A DNA stretch of 64,000 nt from positions 2,170,001-2,234,000 of the forward strand of contig NZ_CP113977.2 in assembly GCF_026870175.2 (NCBI RefSeq), in the 5' to 3' direction. A model generated the notes under the pieces. It had not been told where the DNA came from and ran no database searches. It worked only from the letters and a program-made list of their open reading frames with translations. Position 1 is the first letter of the stretch, and every line of letters begins with the position of its first letter. Of this stretch, positions 52,289 through 60,706 are shown one piece after another. The translations under genes and the position numbers were made by a program. Source of the stretch: Flavobacterium aestivum (GTDB lineage: Bacteria; Bacteroidota; Bacteroidia; Flavobacteriales; Flavobacteriaceae).

Positions 52289-52891
52289 ATGAACCCTACT
52301 TTTCAATTCCCTCAAGAAGTTGTACTCGAGGACGAGGTTGTTTTACTTCGTTCTTTGCAAGAAACCGATGTTGATAATCTATTAGATATTTCCCTTAATG
52401 AACCCGAAACCTGGGAGTATTCTTTAGTCCGTGCAAACGGAAAGGAAAATCTGGAAAATTATATTCAAATAGCACTAAAAGCCAGAGAAAATAAAACTGA
52501 ATTTCCCTTTATTGTTTTAGATAAAAAATCAGGGAAGTATGCAGGAAGCACCAGGTTTTATGATATAAACCTTAATTTCAAAACGTTGCAGTTAGGGTAC
52601 ACTTGGTATGGAAAAGCATTCAGGGGTACAGGACTCAATAAACATTGTAAATATCTTTTATTGCAATATGCTTTTGAAACACTTGGGGTTGAAAGAGTAG
52701 AATTCCGAGCAGATAATAATAATCTTAGGAGCATAGCTGCCATGAAAAGTATTGGTTGTAAAGTCGAAGGCGTTTTGAGAAGCCATATGCCTACTTTAGG
52801 GAGTGATGCGCGTCGAGACAGCATCATTTTGAGTATCCTAAAAGAGGAATGGTTTAATGAGGTAAAAGCAAATTTGAAAGCAAAATTATAA
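52289..52891 (+). CDS. GNAT family N-acetyltransferase
   Basis: This 200-aa protein is of the RimJ/RimL-like GNAT class: 'EDEVVLLRSLQETDVDNLLDI', 'PFIVLDKKSGKYAGSTRFYDI', the acetyl-CoA-binding region 'LGYTWYGKAFRGTGLNKHCKY' and 'VEFRADNNNLRSIAAMKSIG'. It transfers acetyl from acetyl-CoA to an amine; substrate unknown. Single gene with bidirectional terminator downstream. Confidence 0.9.
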   Translation: MNPTFQFPQEVVLEDEVVLLRSLQETDVDNLLDISLNEPETWEYSLVRANGKENLENYIQIALKARENKTEFPFIVLDKKSGKYAGSTRFYDINLNFKTLQLGYTWYGKAFRGTGLNKHCKYLLLQYAFETLGVERVEFRADNNNLRSIAAMKSIGCKVEGVLRSHMPTLGSDARRDSIILSILKEEWFNEVKANLKAKL

Positions 52892-52940
52892 TTGCTTTTC
52901 ACAATCACTATTAGATAAAGTAGACTCTCAAAAAATAAAA

Positions 52941-53012
52941 AAAACATATAAGTATCATGTGAAGATATAGGTTAACTGGAACCTGGCTTAAATGATCTTA
53001 TATGTTTTTTTT
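52941..53012. terminator. Bidirectional terminator
   Basis: AAAACATATAAGTATCAT / ATGATCTTATATGTTTTTTTT with a ~35-base loop, between two convergent genes. Confidence 0.75.
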
Positions 53013-53084
53013 GTAACAGACTTAATAAATTGTCTATACTATATTTTGTTTTTCAATTTTCTATGGTTACAATTCACTTTTGGT

Positions 53085-54998
53085 TTATTGTTGAGCTTGT
53101 TTTTCGTTAGGAATGCTAATATAAAATGTAGTTCCTTTTCCTTCTTCGCTCTCTACCCAAATTTGACCTCCGTCTTTTTCTACAAATTCTTTACAAAGGA
53201 TTAATCCTAAACCGGTACTCGGTTCATTATTGGTACCAATTCTATTGGTTTGAACATCTAGCCTAAATAAATTCCCAATCATTTTTTCATTCATACCTAT
53301 TCCTGTATCGGCAATGGAAATAGTGGTGTTTTCTCCTTCTTCGTTGGCCTGTATGAGTATGCTTCCTTTTTTGGGAGTAAATTTTACAGCGTTAGATAAT
53401 AGGTTTCTAATCACGGAATGTATACTATTAATATCAGCAAAAATGGTTGTGTCTTCTGGAATATTAATATTGATTTCAATTTCTTTATTGTTGGCAGCAT
53501 CTTGTATTGTAGCCATGCATTCTGTTACTATTGGTAACAGTAATTTTTCCTTAGGTACAAATGGTATCAAGCCTTGCTCCATTCTGGACCATTCCAGTAA
53601 GTTTTCTAAAAGTTGAAACAAATTGGCCGCAGAATTCTTCATACTTGCTGCAGCAAACTGGATTTCTTCTTTAGTCATATTGTCAAGATCTTCAGCCAAT
53701 AATTCGGATAATCCAAGAAATCCATTAAATGGTCCTCTTAAGTCGTGAGCGATAATAGAAAAGAATTTGTCTTTTTGATTATTGATTGTAGAAATTATTT
53801 TGTTTTTGTCATTAAGCAATCGGTTTGATTTTCTTTTAGAAAGGTATAGGTATAAAAACAATCCTGACAAAATAATTACTGCAACGGTGATGGTAATCAA
53901 TAGATATACTTTTCGGGAAGCATTCTTTATTTTGAGCTCCTGAATTTCAATTTTTTTGTCTCTTAATTCTATTTCTCTTTGTGATTTTAGAAGTGATATT
54001 TGGGTTTTGTTTTTATTAGAGAAAATAGAGTCATTAAGATTGGTATTCTTTTCGTAAAAATATAAGGCTTCTTGGTGTTTGTTTTGAGCCTTTTTTATTT
54101 TGGATAGATACAGATAAGCGTCTCTGATATCGATTAAGGATTCGTGTTTTCTAAAAAACGTCATTGATTCATTTACGTAATCCAGTGATTCTTGCAATAG
54201 TTTTTCCTTATTTGCTTTATTAGGCTCTTCTAAGGCCAAAAAATAATAAGACTTCCCTAATTCTATTTTGTTAAATCCATTGTATAAACTAGTGTCATTT
54301 TTATTGATTATAATGGATTTATTGATTGCTTCTATAGATTTTTTATATTGTTTTAAGAAGTTGTAGGTAATACCAATATTGGTGTAGTTTAACCCAGTTT
54401 CAAAACTGTTGTTGTTTAATATGTTTAGTTTGGATGCTTTATCAAAATAGCGCAATGCTTTTTGATAGTCTTTCATTCTTAAATAAACATCTCCTATGTT
54501 GTTTAAATAGATGCCAACTGTTTTTTGGTCATTTATTTCCTGACTTACTTTTAATGCTTTGTTGTAATAGGCAAGTGCCAGTTTGTAATTTTTGAATTCT
54601 ACATAAATTGTTCCAAGGCCATTGTTACAATTGGATATCCCTTTTTTATTATTTATGTCTTCATGGATTTTTAGGGCTTTATATATATAATTTAAAGCTT
54701 TTGGGTAATCGGATTTTAGCCAATAATATATTCCTATATTGTAATAAGCATTTCCGGTCCCTTTTTTATAACGGGTTTTCTGTGAAAGAGCTAGAGCTGA
54801 TTTAGCGTACTTAAAGCTTAAACCTGAATTTATATAATAGTAAGAGGATGATAAATCGTTAAGTGTTTTTGCTTTTAGAGTATCTTCTTTAGAATGACTT
54901 AATTCTATTTTTAGAGAATCAATTTTTTGCTCTTTGCTCTTCTGAGAAAAAGAAAAATTGATTGTAAGAATTAAGAAAAATAAAATATATTTTTTCAT
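53085..54998 (-). CDS. TPR-containing sensor histidine kinase
   Basis: This 637-aa protein has a signal peptide (1-18), periplasmic tetratricopeptide repeats (about 40-340, e.g. 'AYYNIGIYYWLKSDYPKALN', 'IYLNNIGDVYLRMKDYQKAL'), one membrane helix (about 365-387), a coiled coil, a HisKA domain with phospho-acceptor His418 ('FSIIAHDLRGPFNGFLG') and a HATPase domain ('NLLSNAVKFTP', 'DTGIG', 'TGLGLILCKEFV'). It autophosphorylates and would pass phosphate to a response regulator not encoded next to it. Orphan kinase; signal unknown. Confidence 0.93.
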   Translation of the reverse strand: MKKYILFFLILTINFSFSQKSKEQKIDSLKIELSHSKEDTLKAKTLNDLSSSYYYINSGLSFKYAKSALALSQKTRYKKGTGNAYYNIGIYYWLKSDYPKALNYIYKALKIHEDINNKKGISNCNNGLGTIYVEFKNYKLALAYYNKALKVSQEINDQKTVGIYLNNIGDVYLRMKDYQKALRYFDKASKLNILNNNSFETGLNYTNIGITYNFLKQYKKSIEAINKSIIINKNDTSLYNGFNKIELGKSYYFLALEEPNKANKEKLLQESLDYVNESMTFFRKHESLIDIRDAYLYLSKIKKAQNKHQEALYFYEKNTNLNDSIFSNKNKTQISLLKSQREIELRDKKIEIQELKIKNASRKVYLLITITVAVIILSGLFLYLYLSKRKSNRLLNDKNKIISTINNQKDKFFSIIAHDLRGPFNGFLGLSELLAEDLDNMTKEEIQFAAASMKNSAANLFQLLENLLEWSRMEQGLIPFVPKEKLLLPIVTECMATIQDAANNKEIEININIPEDTTIFADINSIHSVIRNLLSNAVKFTPKKGSILIQANEEGENTTISIADTGIGMNEKMIGNLFRLDVQTNRIGTNNEPSTGLGLILCKEFVEKDGGQIWVESEEGKGTTFYISIPNEKQAQQ

Positions 54999-55034
54999 TA
55001 CTATTTGTTTTATATAAGGTAATTGTTAGCTCTA

Positions 55035-55280
55035 TTGACAAACTCATATCAAAAGTTGTTCCTTTTTTGTCTTAGCTAGCTACCCATATTGAAATTAAAT
55101 CTTCTCACCAGATATATTTTTTTACGTCATTGCCAATAGTTGGGCTAACCCAAGAAATCCATTAATGGAATTTCATGAATTATAAGCAGAGAATAATATA
55201 TCTTTTTTGGGGAGTTAATTCGTGAAATAATTTCATTCTTATTATAAGCAATTGGATTGTCTTTTTTAGATAGATACAAC
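55035..55280 (-). pseudogene. Remnant of a second histidine kinase gene
   Basis: Bases 55035-55090 resemble the neighbouring kinase gene at about 53105-53160 (GTTGTTCCTTTT..., ...GCTACCCAT), and 55122-55275 resemble 53690-53850 (CCAAGAAATCCATTAA, GAATAATATATCTTTTT, TAAGCAAT). The ~530 bases in between are gone and the frame is broken. It is a decayed partial copy of the adjacent kinase gene or of a close paralogue. Confidence 0.75.
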
Positions 55281-55726
55281 TTGAAAAACTAGGTGAGTTT
55301 TGTAATCGCTGATGTAATCAAAGTTTATAGACGTGTTTTTCGTTAGTCATTTTCTATTTTAAGATTTTAAATAATGTTATGTTAGTTAGCCTATAATGTC
55401 TAATCATTGATTTAAAATGCTAGAATATAATAGGTTCTGTTTTTTTGAATTTTCGCAAAGATAAATCTAAAAAGCTTTGGTCGAATTTAAAATAAAGTTA
55501 AAAGATATGTTTTTGCCGATTAAAAACACCATAATATGCATCTTGTAAGGGGATTACTTTTGATAATTCGCTTTTAGCTTTAACGTAAGAGCATTTTTTT
55601 CTGTAAATTTATCTTATGATTTAGAAATTAAGGTGTTAGAGGTCATTGTATAACCGCCAAGACAACCGAAAATCATTCCTATTTTTGACCACTTGATAAA
55701 AAAATGTAAAAAAAAACGTAAAAAAA

Positions 55727-55776
55727 TTTGCGTAGTCAAATAACTACACATATATTTGCAGTCAAATAACTACACA
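55727..55776 (+). promoter_or_regulatory. ArsR-operon promoter with twin operators
   Basis: TTTG (55727-55730), a 20-base spacer and TATATTTG (55751-55758) form a good Bacteroidota promoter. AGTCAAATAACTACAC occurs twice: in the spacer as part of GTAGT CAAATA ACTAC (55732-55747), and again at 55760-55775, right before the ATG. This placement would let a repressor block RNA polymerase and implies autoregulation. Confidence 0.8.
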
Positions 55777-56106
55777 ATGAATTTAAGACGAGACGTATTT
55801 CAAGCTATTTCAGATCCGACAAGAAGGGCAATACTGCTATTATTGACAACCCAGACAATGACAGCTGGTGCAATTGCTTCCAACTTTGATACTGCAAGAC
55901 CAACTGTTTCCAAACACTTGCAGATACTTACAGAATGCGAACTGCTGAAACAAGAACAAAACGGCAGAGAAATCCACTATCAAATAAATGTAAACAAAAT
56001 GAAAGAAATCGCCGATTTTTTAGAACCTTTCCGACTAATGTGGGAGAGCAGGTTTAACAAACTAGAAGACGTAATGAAGAATTATCAATCAAAAATTAAT
56101 AAATAA
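55777..56106 (+). CDS. ArsR family transcriptional repressor
   Basis: This 109-aa winged-helix regulator has '[16 protein letters not shown]' and recognition helix '[31 protein letters not shown]', the ArsR/SmtB fold. The usual metal-binding ELCVCDL is absent, as in the SRPBCC-linked subgroup. The start is ATG 55777 (MNLRRD): the longer in-frame start would place the operator inside the coding region. Stop overlaps the next ATG (TAATG). Confidence 0.92.
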   Translation: MNLRRDVFQAISDPTRRAILLLLTTQTMTAGAIASNFDTARPTVSKHLQILTECELLKQEQNGREIHYQINVNKMKEIADFLEPFRLMWESRFNKLEDVMKNYQSKINK

Positions 56107-56570
56107 TGGAACAAAAAACAAAAATTAAAGCAGAAGAAGGCAGACAGGATTTAGTGATAACAAGAGAGTTCGACTTGCCGTTGGATTTACTTTTCAAAGC
56201 ATATTCAGAAGCTGAATTGGTAGAACAATGGATGGGAACTAAAGTGCTGAAATTGGAAAACAAAGATCACGGAAGTTATCAATTTGAAACCTCTTACAAC
56301 GGTAATGTGGTTTTTAGAGCCAACGGAACTATTCATTCGGTTTTACCAAACGAAAGAATTGTTAGAACTTTTGAAATGGAAAATATGCCAATTGGTGTGC
56401 AACTCGAATTTTTAGATTTTGAAAAACTAACAGACGAAAAAAGCAAACTGACTATGCACATTGTTTACAAATCTGAACAACACAGAGCCGAACAATTGAA
56501 AATGCCATTTGCAAACGGACTAAATATGGCACACGACAGACTTGAAGAAACATTAAAAATCAATAAATAA
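56106..56570 (+). CDS. SRPBCC (AHSA1-like) domain protein
   Basis: This 154-aa protein has the START/Bet v1-like fold signature 'LVITREFDLPLDLLFKAYSEAELVEQWMG' and C-terminal 'AEQLKMPFANGLNMAHDRLEETL'. It likely binds a hydrophobic ligand in its cavity. ArsR-SRPBCC pairs are a common operon type in bacteria. Its start overlaps the ArsR stop by one base, so the two are translationally coupled. Confidence 0.92.
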   Translation: MEQKTKIKAEEGRQDLVITREFDLPLDLLFKAYSEAELVEQWMGTKVLKLENKDHGSYQFETSYNGNVVFRANGTIHSVLPNERIVRTFEMENMPIGVQLEFLDFEKLTDEKSKLTMHIVYKSEQHRAEQLKMPFANGLNMAHDRLEETLKINK

Positions 56571-56578
56571 ATATAAAA

Positions 56579-56956
56579 ATGGAAAAGAATAAAAAAATCG
56601 GTTATTGGACTACTACAATCTTACTTTGCTTTTGTATGCTTGGCGGAATTGGACAATTGTTTCAAGTGAAAGAAGTAGTTGATGGTTTTGTAAAATTAGG
56701 TTACCCAACTTACTTTATTTCAGTAATTGGGTTTTGGAAAATAATGGCAATTATTGCAATCGTAATTCCTAAATTTCCATTACTAAAAGAATGGGCTTAT
56801 GCAGGTGTTTTCTTTGCAATGACAGGAGCTTCTATTTCGCACATTGCAGTAAATGACAGTACATTTCATATTATTGTACCATTAATAATCGCAAGTTTAG
56901 CAGTTTGTTCTTGGTATTTAAGACCAGCTACAAGAAGAATAACAACAAACGGCTAA
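56579..56956 (+). CDS. DoxX-like membrane protein
   Basis: This 125-aa protein has four membrane helices (about 10-28, 45-63, 72-92, 98-115) and 'GYPTYFISVIGFWKIMAIIAIV', the DoxX/DUF4267-type pattern. Third gene of the ArsR operon, eight bases after the SRPBCC gene. Its stop lies in CGGCTAAC, similar to the gene ends of the cassette array. Role unknown; stress-linked oxidoreductase partner is suggested for the family. Confidence 0.87.
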   Translation: MEKNKKIGYWTTTILLCFCMLGGIGQLFQVKEVVDGFVKLGYPTYFISVIGFWKIMAIIAIVIPKFPLLKEWAYAGVFFAMTGASISHIAVNDSTFHIIVPLIIASLAVCSWYLRPATRRITTNG

Positions 56957-57090
56957 CAGTTGTTTGGCAAAATGGCGGATTTAGAGCTAAATTCAACGGA
57001 AGTTCTTTTGTGCAAAATGGAACATTTGTAATTCTATTTCCGCTATTTCGTCTAGCTATATAGCGATAGGGTAATACCGTTTATTAGAAT
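56952..57090 (+). repeat. Possible degenerate attC site
   Basis: ACGGCTAACAGTTGTTTGG at the gene end, followed by CAAAATGGCGG (56969-56979), which pairs with CCGCTATTTCG (57042-57052). No clear GTTRRRY end follows, so at most a damaged site. A GTTAGCC at 55385-55391 would be the matching cassette start. Confidence 0.4.
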
Positions 57091-57144
57091 TAAGAATCTT
57101 TTTATGTTTTTATATTTTAAATTATCCTTCTAACTTAAAAAGGA

Positions 57145-57152
57145 TACCTTTG
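57145..57152 (+). promoter_or_regulatory. -7 box TACCTTTG
   Basis: Matches TAnnTTTG, 32 bases before the next ATG. Confidence 0.5.
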
Positions 57153-57184
57153 TAGCTGTACAATTAGAATAAAAAACAACTTAG

Positions 57185-57622
57185 ATGAAAATAAACCCTA
57201 AAATCGGAATTGATAAGCTCATTTTTGGAATGAAGCAAAATGATGTTATTGCTATTTATGGTAAGCCTGATAGAAATTACAAAGACGAAGACGATAATGT
57301 AATTTTTGCCTATAATACGCTTAAAATACGTTTGACATTTTATAAAGATGAAGAACTGAAATTAGGATATTTAGTGGCTTCAAGTCCAGATTTAGAGTTG
57401 TTTGGTAATAAAATAATCAACAAAAAAATTGCTGTTGTCAAAAATGATTTGAGCAAGAAAGGTATAACTAAATTTACACAAGAAGAGTTTGATACTTTTG
57501 AGAACTACTTTAATGAAGAGAATTGGATAATTCTTCAAACAGAATTTGAAGAAGTGGTAAAATTCGAAATTGGAGCAATAATCAATGATAAAGACGAATT
57601 TGAGTGGAAGTTTAAGAAATAA
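57185..57622 (+). CDS. Hypothetical protein
   Basis: This 145-aa soluble protein opens 'MKINPKIGIDKLIFGMKQNDVIAIYGKPDRNY', a pattern seen in small proteins with an SmpA/OmlA-like 'IG.....I..GKPD' start, then alternating strands and helices ('FTQEEFDTFENYFNEENWIIL'). No signal peptide. Function unknown; the architecture recalls immunity-type proteins, but this is only an impression. Confidence 0.7.
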   Translation: MKINPKIGIDKLIFGMKQNDVIAIYGKPDRNYKDEDDNVIFAYNTLKIRLTFYKDEELKLGYLVASSPDLELFGNKIINKKIAVVKNDLSKKGITKFTQEEFDTFENYFNEENWIILQTEFEEVVKFEIGAIINDKDEFEWKFKK

Positions 57623-57640
57623 AATAGTCCTTTAAAAAAG

Positions 57641-57677
57641 AAAACCCGGCAAGTAATAAACTAGCCGGGTTTTTTTA
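57641..57677. terminator. Bidirectional terminator
   Basis: AAAACCCGGC / GCCGGGTTTTTTT hairpin between convergent genes. Confidence 0.9.
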
Positions 57678-57717
57678 TGGGTAATTTTTAGTTTCAGACT
57701 AATAAGCTGAATGCTTC

Positions 57718-58911
57718 TTATTGTTGTTTTTCAAACATTTCCAATTCAAAAATTAAATTGGTATTTGGAGGTATTACACCACCTGCACCTCTTTCGCCAT
57801 AAGCCAAATTAGATGGGATGAAAATGATTGCTTTCTCTCCATAAGACATATTACTAAGACCTTCTATAAATCCTGGAATCATACCATCTTTTCTACCAGC
57901 TTGAAAAGGGAAACGAGAGTATCCGTTTTGAGTAGCTCTATTGGCGTCAAATTTTCCATAGGCTTTGGCAACTTCCTCATAGGCACTATCAAATAATGTC
58001 CCGTCTTCAAAGTAACCTGAGTATTTAAAATAGAAAGTCGATCCATCTGCCGGTTTTACTCCAGTTCCTTTAGTGATTACGCTATAGGCTAATCCAGTTG
58101 ATGAAGTAGTTGCTTTTGCTTTTTCGGCTGCAATATAAGCTGATTTTGCTTTAATAACTGGTGCGTAAGTTGCTAGGTATACTTTTTTTGCTTCAGCATC
58201 TATAGCGGCTTGTTTCTTTTTATTTTCCGCATCAATAATTGCTTGCTTTTTTTGATCTTCGGCTTTGTTGTTAAAATAATCTGAGAATACTTTTACGGCA
58301 TCAAAATTTTTAGCAGAATCTCCTTTTCTGGTGATAGTAATTTTTGTGATTACATCATCTTGTACTATTGCATTAACAACATCCATACCTTGTGTTACTT
58401 GACCGTAAATAGTGTGTTTTCCGTTCAACCAAGGGGTGTCTTTATGCGTTATGAAAAATTGACTTCCGTTAGTCGCAGGACCAGAATTTGCCATTGCAAG
58501 GATACCAGCTTTGTCAAATTTAGAATCGTTAAACTCATCTTTGAAATCATATCCAGGACCACCTGTTCCGTTACCTAAAGGATCTCCTCCTTGTATCATA
58601 AAATCTTTGATAACTCTGTGAAATTTCAATCCATCAAAAAATGGTTTTCCTTTTAGTTTTTCATTTGTTACAAATGGGTTTTTCCCCTCAGCAAGCGAAA
58701 TAAAATTGGCTACTGTAACAGGTGCTTTTTGATAAAACAATTGAAGAGTAATATTTCCTTTATTGGTTGCAATAGTGGCGTAAATGCCTTCTTGGGCAAC
58801 AGGAGCTTTTACAGCTGTTCCTGTTTTTTTTACAGCAACAGGCTTCTTCGTGTTTTGTGCGTGTAAATTGAATAACCCTAAAAAGAGTAATAATACGATT
58901 TTAGATTTCAT
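57718..58911 (-). CDS. Secreted cyclophilin-FKBP fusion prolyl isomerase (B)
   Basis: This 397-aa protein has a signal peptide (1-18), a cyclophilin-type domain (about 45-210: 'FHRVIKDFMIQGGDPLGNG', 'GSQFFITHKDTPWLNGKHTIYG'), an Ala/Lys-rich helical linker (about 215-265) and an FKBP domain (about 270-395: 'YFEDGTLFDSAY', 'FIPSNLAYGERGAGGVIPPNTNLIFELE'). Two different prolyl isomerase folds in one chain should assist folding of periplasmic or outer-membrane proteins. Closely related to the gene upstream; last in a four-gene group with gldI. Confidence 0.92.
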   Translation of the reverse strand: MKSKIVLLLFLGLFNLHAQNTKKPVAVKKTGTAVKAPVAQEGIYATIATNKGNITLQLFYQKAPVTVANFISLAEGKNPFVTNEKLKGKPFFDGLKFHRVIKDFMIQGGDPLGNGTGGPGYDFKDEFNDSKFDKAGILAMANSGPATNGSQFFITHKDTPWLNGKHTIYGQVTQGMDVVNAIVQDDVITKITITRKGDSAKNFDAVKVFSDYFNNKAEDQKKQAIIDAENKKKQAAIDAEAKKVYLATYAPVIKAKSAYIAAEKAKATTSSTGLAYSVITKGTGVKPADGSTFYFKYSGYFEDGTLFDSAYEEVAKAYGKFDANRATQNGYSRFPFQAGRKDGMIPGFIEGLSNMSYGEKAIIFIPSNLAYGERGAGGVIPPNTNLIFELEMFEKQQ

Positions 58912-58939
58912 TGTATATAATTTAGGTTTCTATTAGTTT

Positions 58940-60067
58940 TTATTTAGTTGGCATTTTATCCATTAATTGAATCTCAAAAATGATATTGGTATTTGGCGGA
59001 ATAACATCACCAGCCCCAGCTTCTCCATAAGCAAGATGTGATGGGATAAAAAGTACTGCTTTATCTCCGATTGATAATTTTTCTATTCCTTCTATAAAAC
59101 CAGGAATCATACCGTCTTTTTTTCCTGCTTGAAAAGGAATTGGTGTATAGGCATTGGCTGCGGCTCTTGCCGGATCAAATTTTCCAAAGGTTTTAGACAC
59201 GTCCTCAAGACTTGAATCAAACAAAGTTCCGTTTTCTAAAAATCCAGCGTAATGAATGTAAACGATTGATCCCATGGCTGGTTTTTTTCCACCTGATTTT
59301 TTTGTAATCACGTATTCAAGACCAGTTGCTGTTTTGGTTGATTTATTTTTCAACCCTGCAAAATAAGCTACTTTTTGATCGCAAACGGCTTTGTATTTAG
59401 CTTCATATTCTTTTTTTGCTAAGGCTTCTGCGGCTACTTTCTTTTTTTGATTTTCAGATTCTATTCTAAAATAGTCATAGAAAGTTTTTTTGGCATCAAA
59501 TTTCTTAGCTGCTTCACCATTTCTAATAATGGTTACGCTTTTTATAAAATCGTCTTGTTCTATTTTGTTAACTACTTCAAGATTATAATCTACTACATGA
59601 CCAAAAATAGTGTGTTTACCATCTAACCAAGGCGTTTCCAGATGTGTAATAAAAAATTGACTGCTATTAGTTCCAGGTCCATTATTGGCCATAGCCAAAA
59701 TTCCTCCTTTATCAAATCTTAAGTCGGTAATTTCATCTTTGAATTTATAACCAGTATCACCAGAACCCGTTCCCAGAGGATCTCCTCCTTGAATCATAAA
59801 ATCTTTTATAACTCTGTGAAATTTCAATCCGTTATAGAAAGGTTTTCCTTTAAGGGTATCATTGGTAATAAAATCATTTTCTCCTTCTGCCAAAGTAATG
59901 AAGTTTGCAACAGTAACAGGAGCTTTTTTATAATCCAGTTCTAGTAATATGTTTCCTTTGTTGGTTTCAATTTCAGCATATAGACCGTCGGGTAAATTAC
60001 TATGTTCTTTATTACAGGAAAATAATGAAGCGGTTAGTAATAGTACAAATAAAATATTCTTTTTCAT
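58940..60067 (-). CDS. Cyclophilin-FKBP fusion lipoprotein (A)
   Basis: This 375-aa protein has the same layout as its neighbour (cyclophilin about 28-190, linker, FKBP about 250-373) but is a lipoprotein: 'SLFSCNKEH' provides the lipobox Cys at residue 18. The two are tandem duplicates, 28 bases apart; one is membrane-anchored, the other soluble. Nine bases separate it from gldI. Confidence 0.92.
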   Translation of the reverse strand: MKKNILFVLLLTASLFSCNKEHSNLPDGLYAEIETNKGNILLELDYKKAPVTVANFITLAEGENDFITNDTLKGKPFYNGLKFHRVIKDFMIQGGDPLGTGSGDTGYKFKDEITDLRFDKGGILAMANNGPGTNSSQFFITHLETPWLDGKHTIFGHVVDYNLEVVNKIEQDDFIKSVTIIRNGEAAKKFDAKKTFYDYFRIESENQKKKVAAEALAKKEYEAKYKAVCDQKVAYFAGLKNKSTKTATGLEYVITKKSGGKKPAMGSIVYIHYAGFLENGTLFDSSLEDVSKTFGKFDPARAAANAYTPIPFQAGKKDGMIPGFIEGIEKLSIGDKAVLFIPSHLAYGEAGAGDVIPPNTNIIFEIQLMDKMPTK

Positions 60068-60076
60068 TTCTGCTTT

Positions 60077-60700
60077 TTAGTTAGTTAAAGAGTCTTTTGA
60101 TGTTGTAGGCTCTTTCATTGCTGTATTCGTTTGATTTTGTTTGTTATACTCAGCTTCTGGCATGAAATCACGTAGTGTTACTGTGCAAGATAAAGGCTGA
60201 TTGGTTCCTATTTTGTTATTGTCACCATGAAAACCATACCCCATGTGAGAGGTGAAAAGAAAGTTTATTTTCTCGGTTTTACGCATCAGTTTTATTCCAT
60301 CACGTAATCCCATCATGATTTCTTGTTTATCTACTTTGTATACTTGAGGCTGTAATTCTGCTTCAGAGTAAATAACATTGCCTTTTAAATCTTTTATCTC
60401 ATAATCAAATAAAGCAATATCTCCTTTTTTTGGAGTAAGGCTATCAGTAAGATTTCTGGATTCATAATAATACCAGTATCCTTTTTTTGAAGCGATATAT
60501 TTTTTGGCAGGATTGCTTTTTATGAGAGAAATAATTTGATCTTCTTCTCCGGCAATTAGTTTTTTATTTCGGGCTATAGATTGTTTCATAAAGCTTCCGG
60601 AAGATTGCGAAACGGGCCTTCTCGCTTCTTGATGCTGCTTACAACTCGTAAATGAAACGGTTGCAATGAGTACAATCAGTATAATTTTTGAATAATTCAT
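60077..60700 (-). CDS. gldI: Gliding motility lipoprotein GldI, FKBP-type isomerase
   Basis: This 207-aa lipoprotein (lipobox 'SFTSC', Cys20) has one FKBP-like domain ('KKGDIALFDYEIKDLKGNVIYSE', 'GLRDGIKLMRKTEKINFLFTSHMGYG'). GldI is needed for gliding and T9SS function in Flavobacterium johnsoniae, probably by folding other Gld proteins. It stands directly before two more prolyl isomerases and six bases after an NrnA-like gene, so the four genes form one transcription unit. Confidence 0.92.
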   Translation of the reverse strand: MNYSKIILIVLIATVSFTSCKQHQEARRPVSQSSGSFMKQSIARNKKLIAGEEDQIISLIKSNPAKKYIASKKGYWYYYESRNLTDSLTPKKGDIALFDYEIKDLKGNVIYSEAELQPQVYKVDKQEIMMGLRDGIKLMRKTEKINFLFTSHMGYGFHGDNNKIGTNQPLSCTVTLRDFMPEAEYNKQNQTNTAMKEPTTSKDSLTN

Positions 60701-60706
60701 AGGTTA

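Larger units (their letters stand above)
54999..55776. other. Intergenic region with kinase remnant and promoter
   Basis: Holds the decayed kinase fragment (55035-55280) and the ArsR promoter (55727-55776). The rest is AT-rich sequence without an ORF. Confidence 0.7.
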
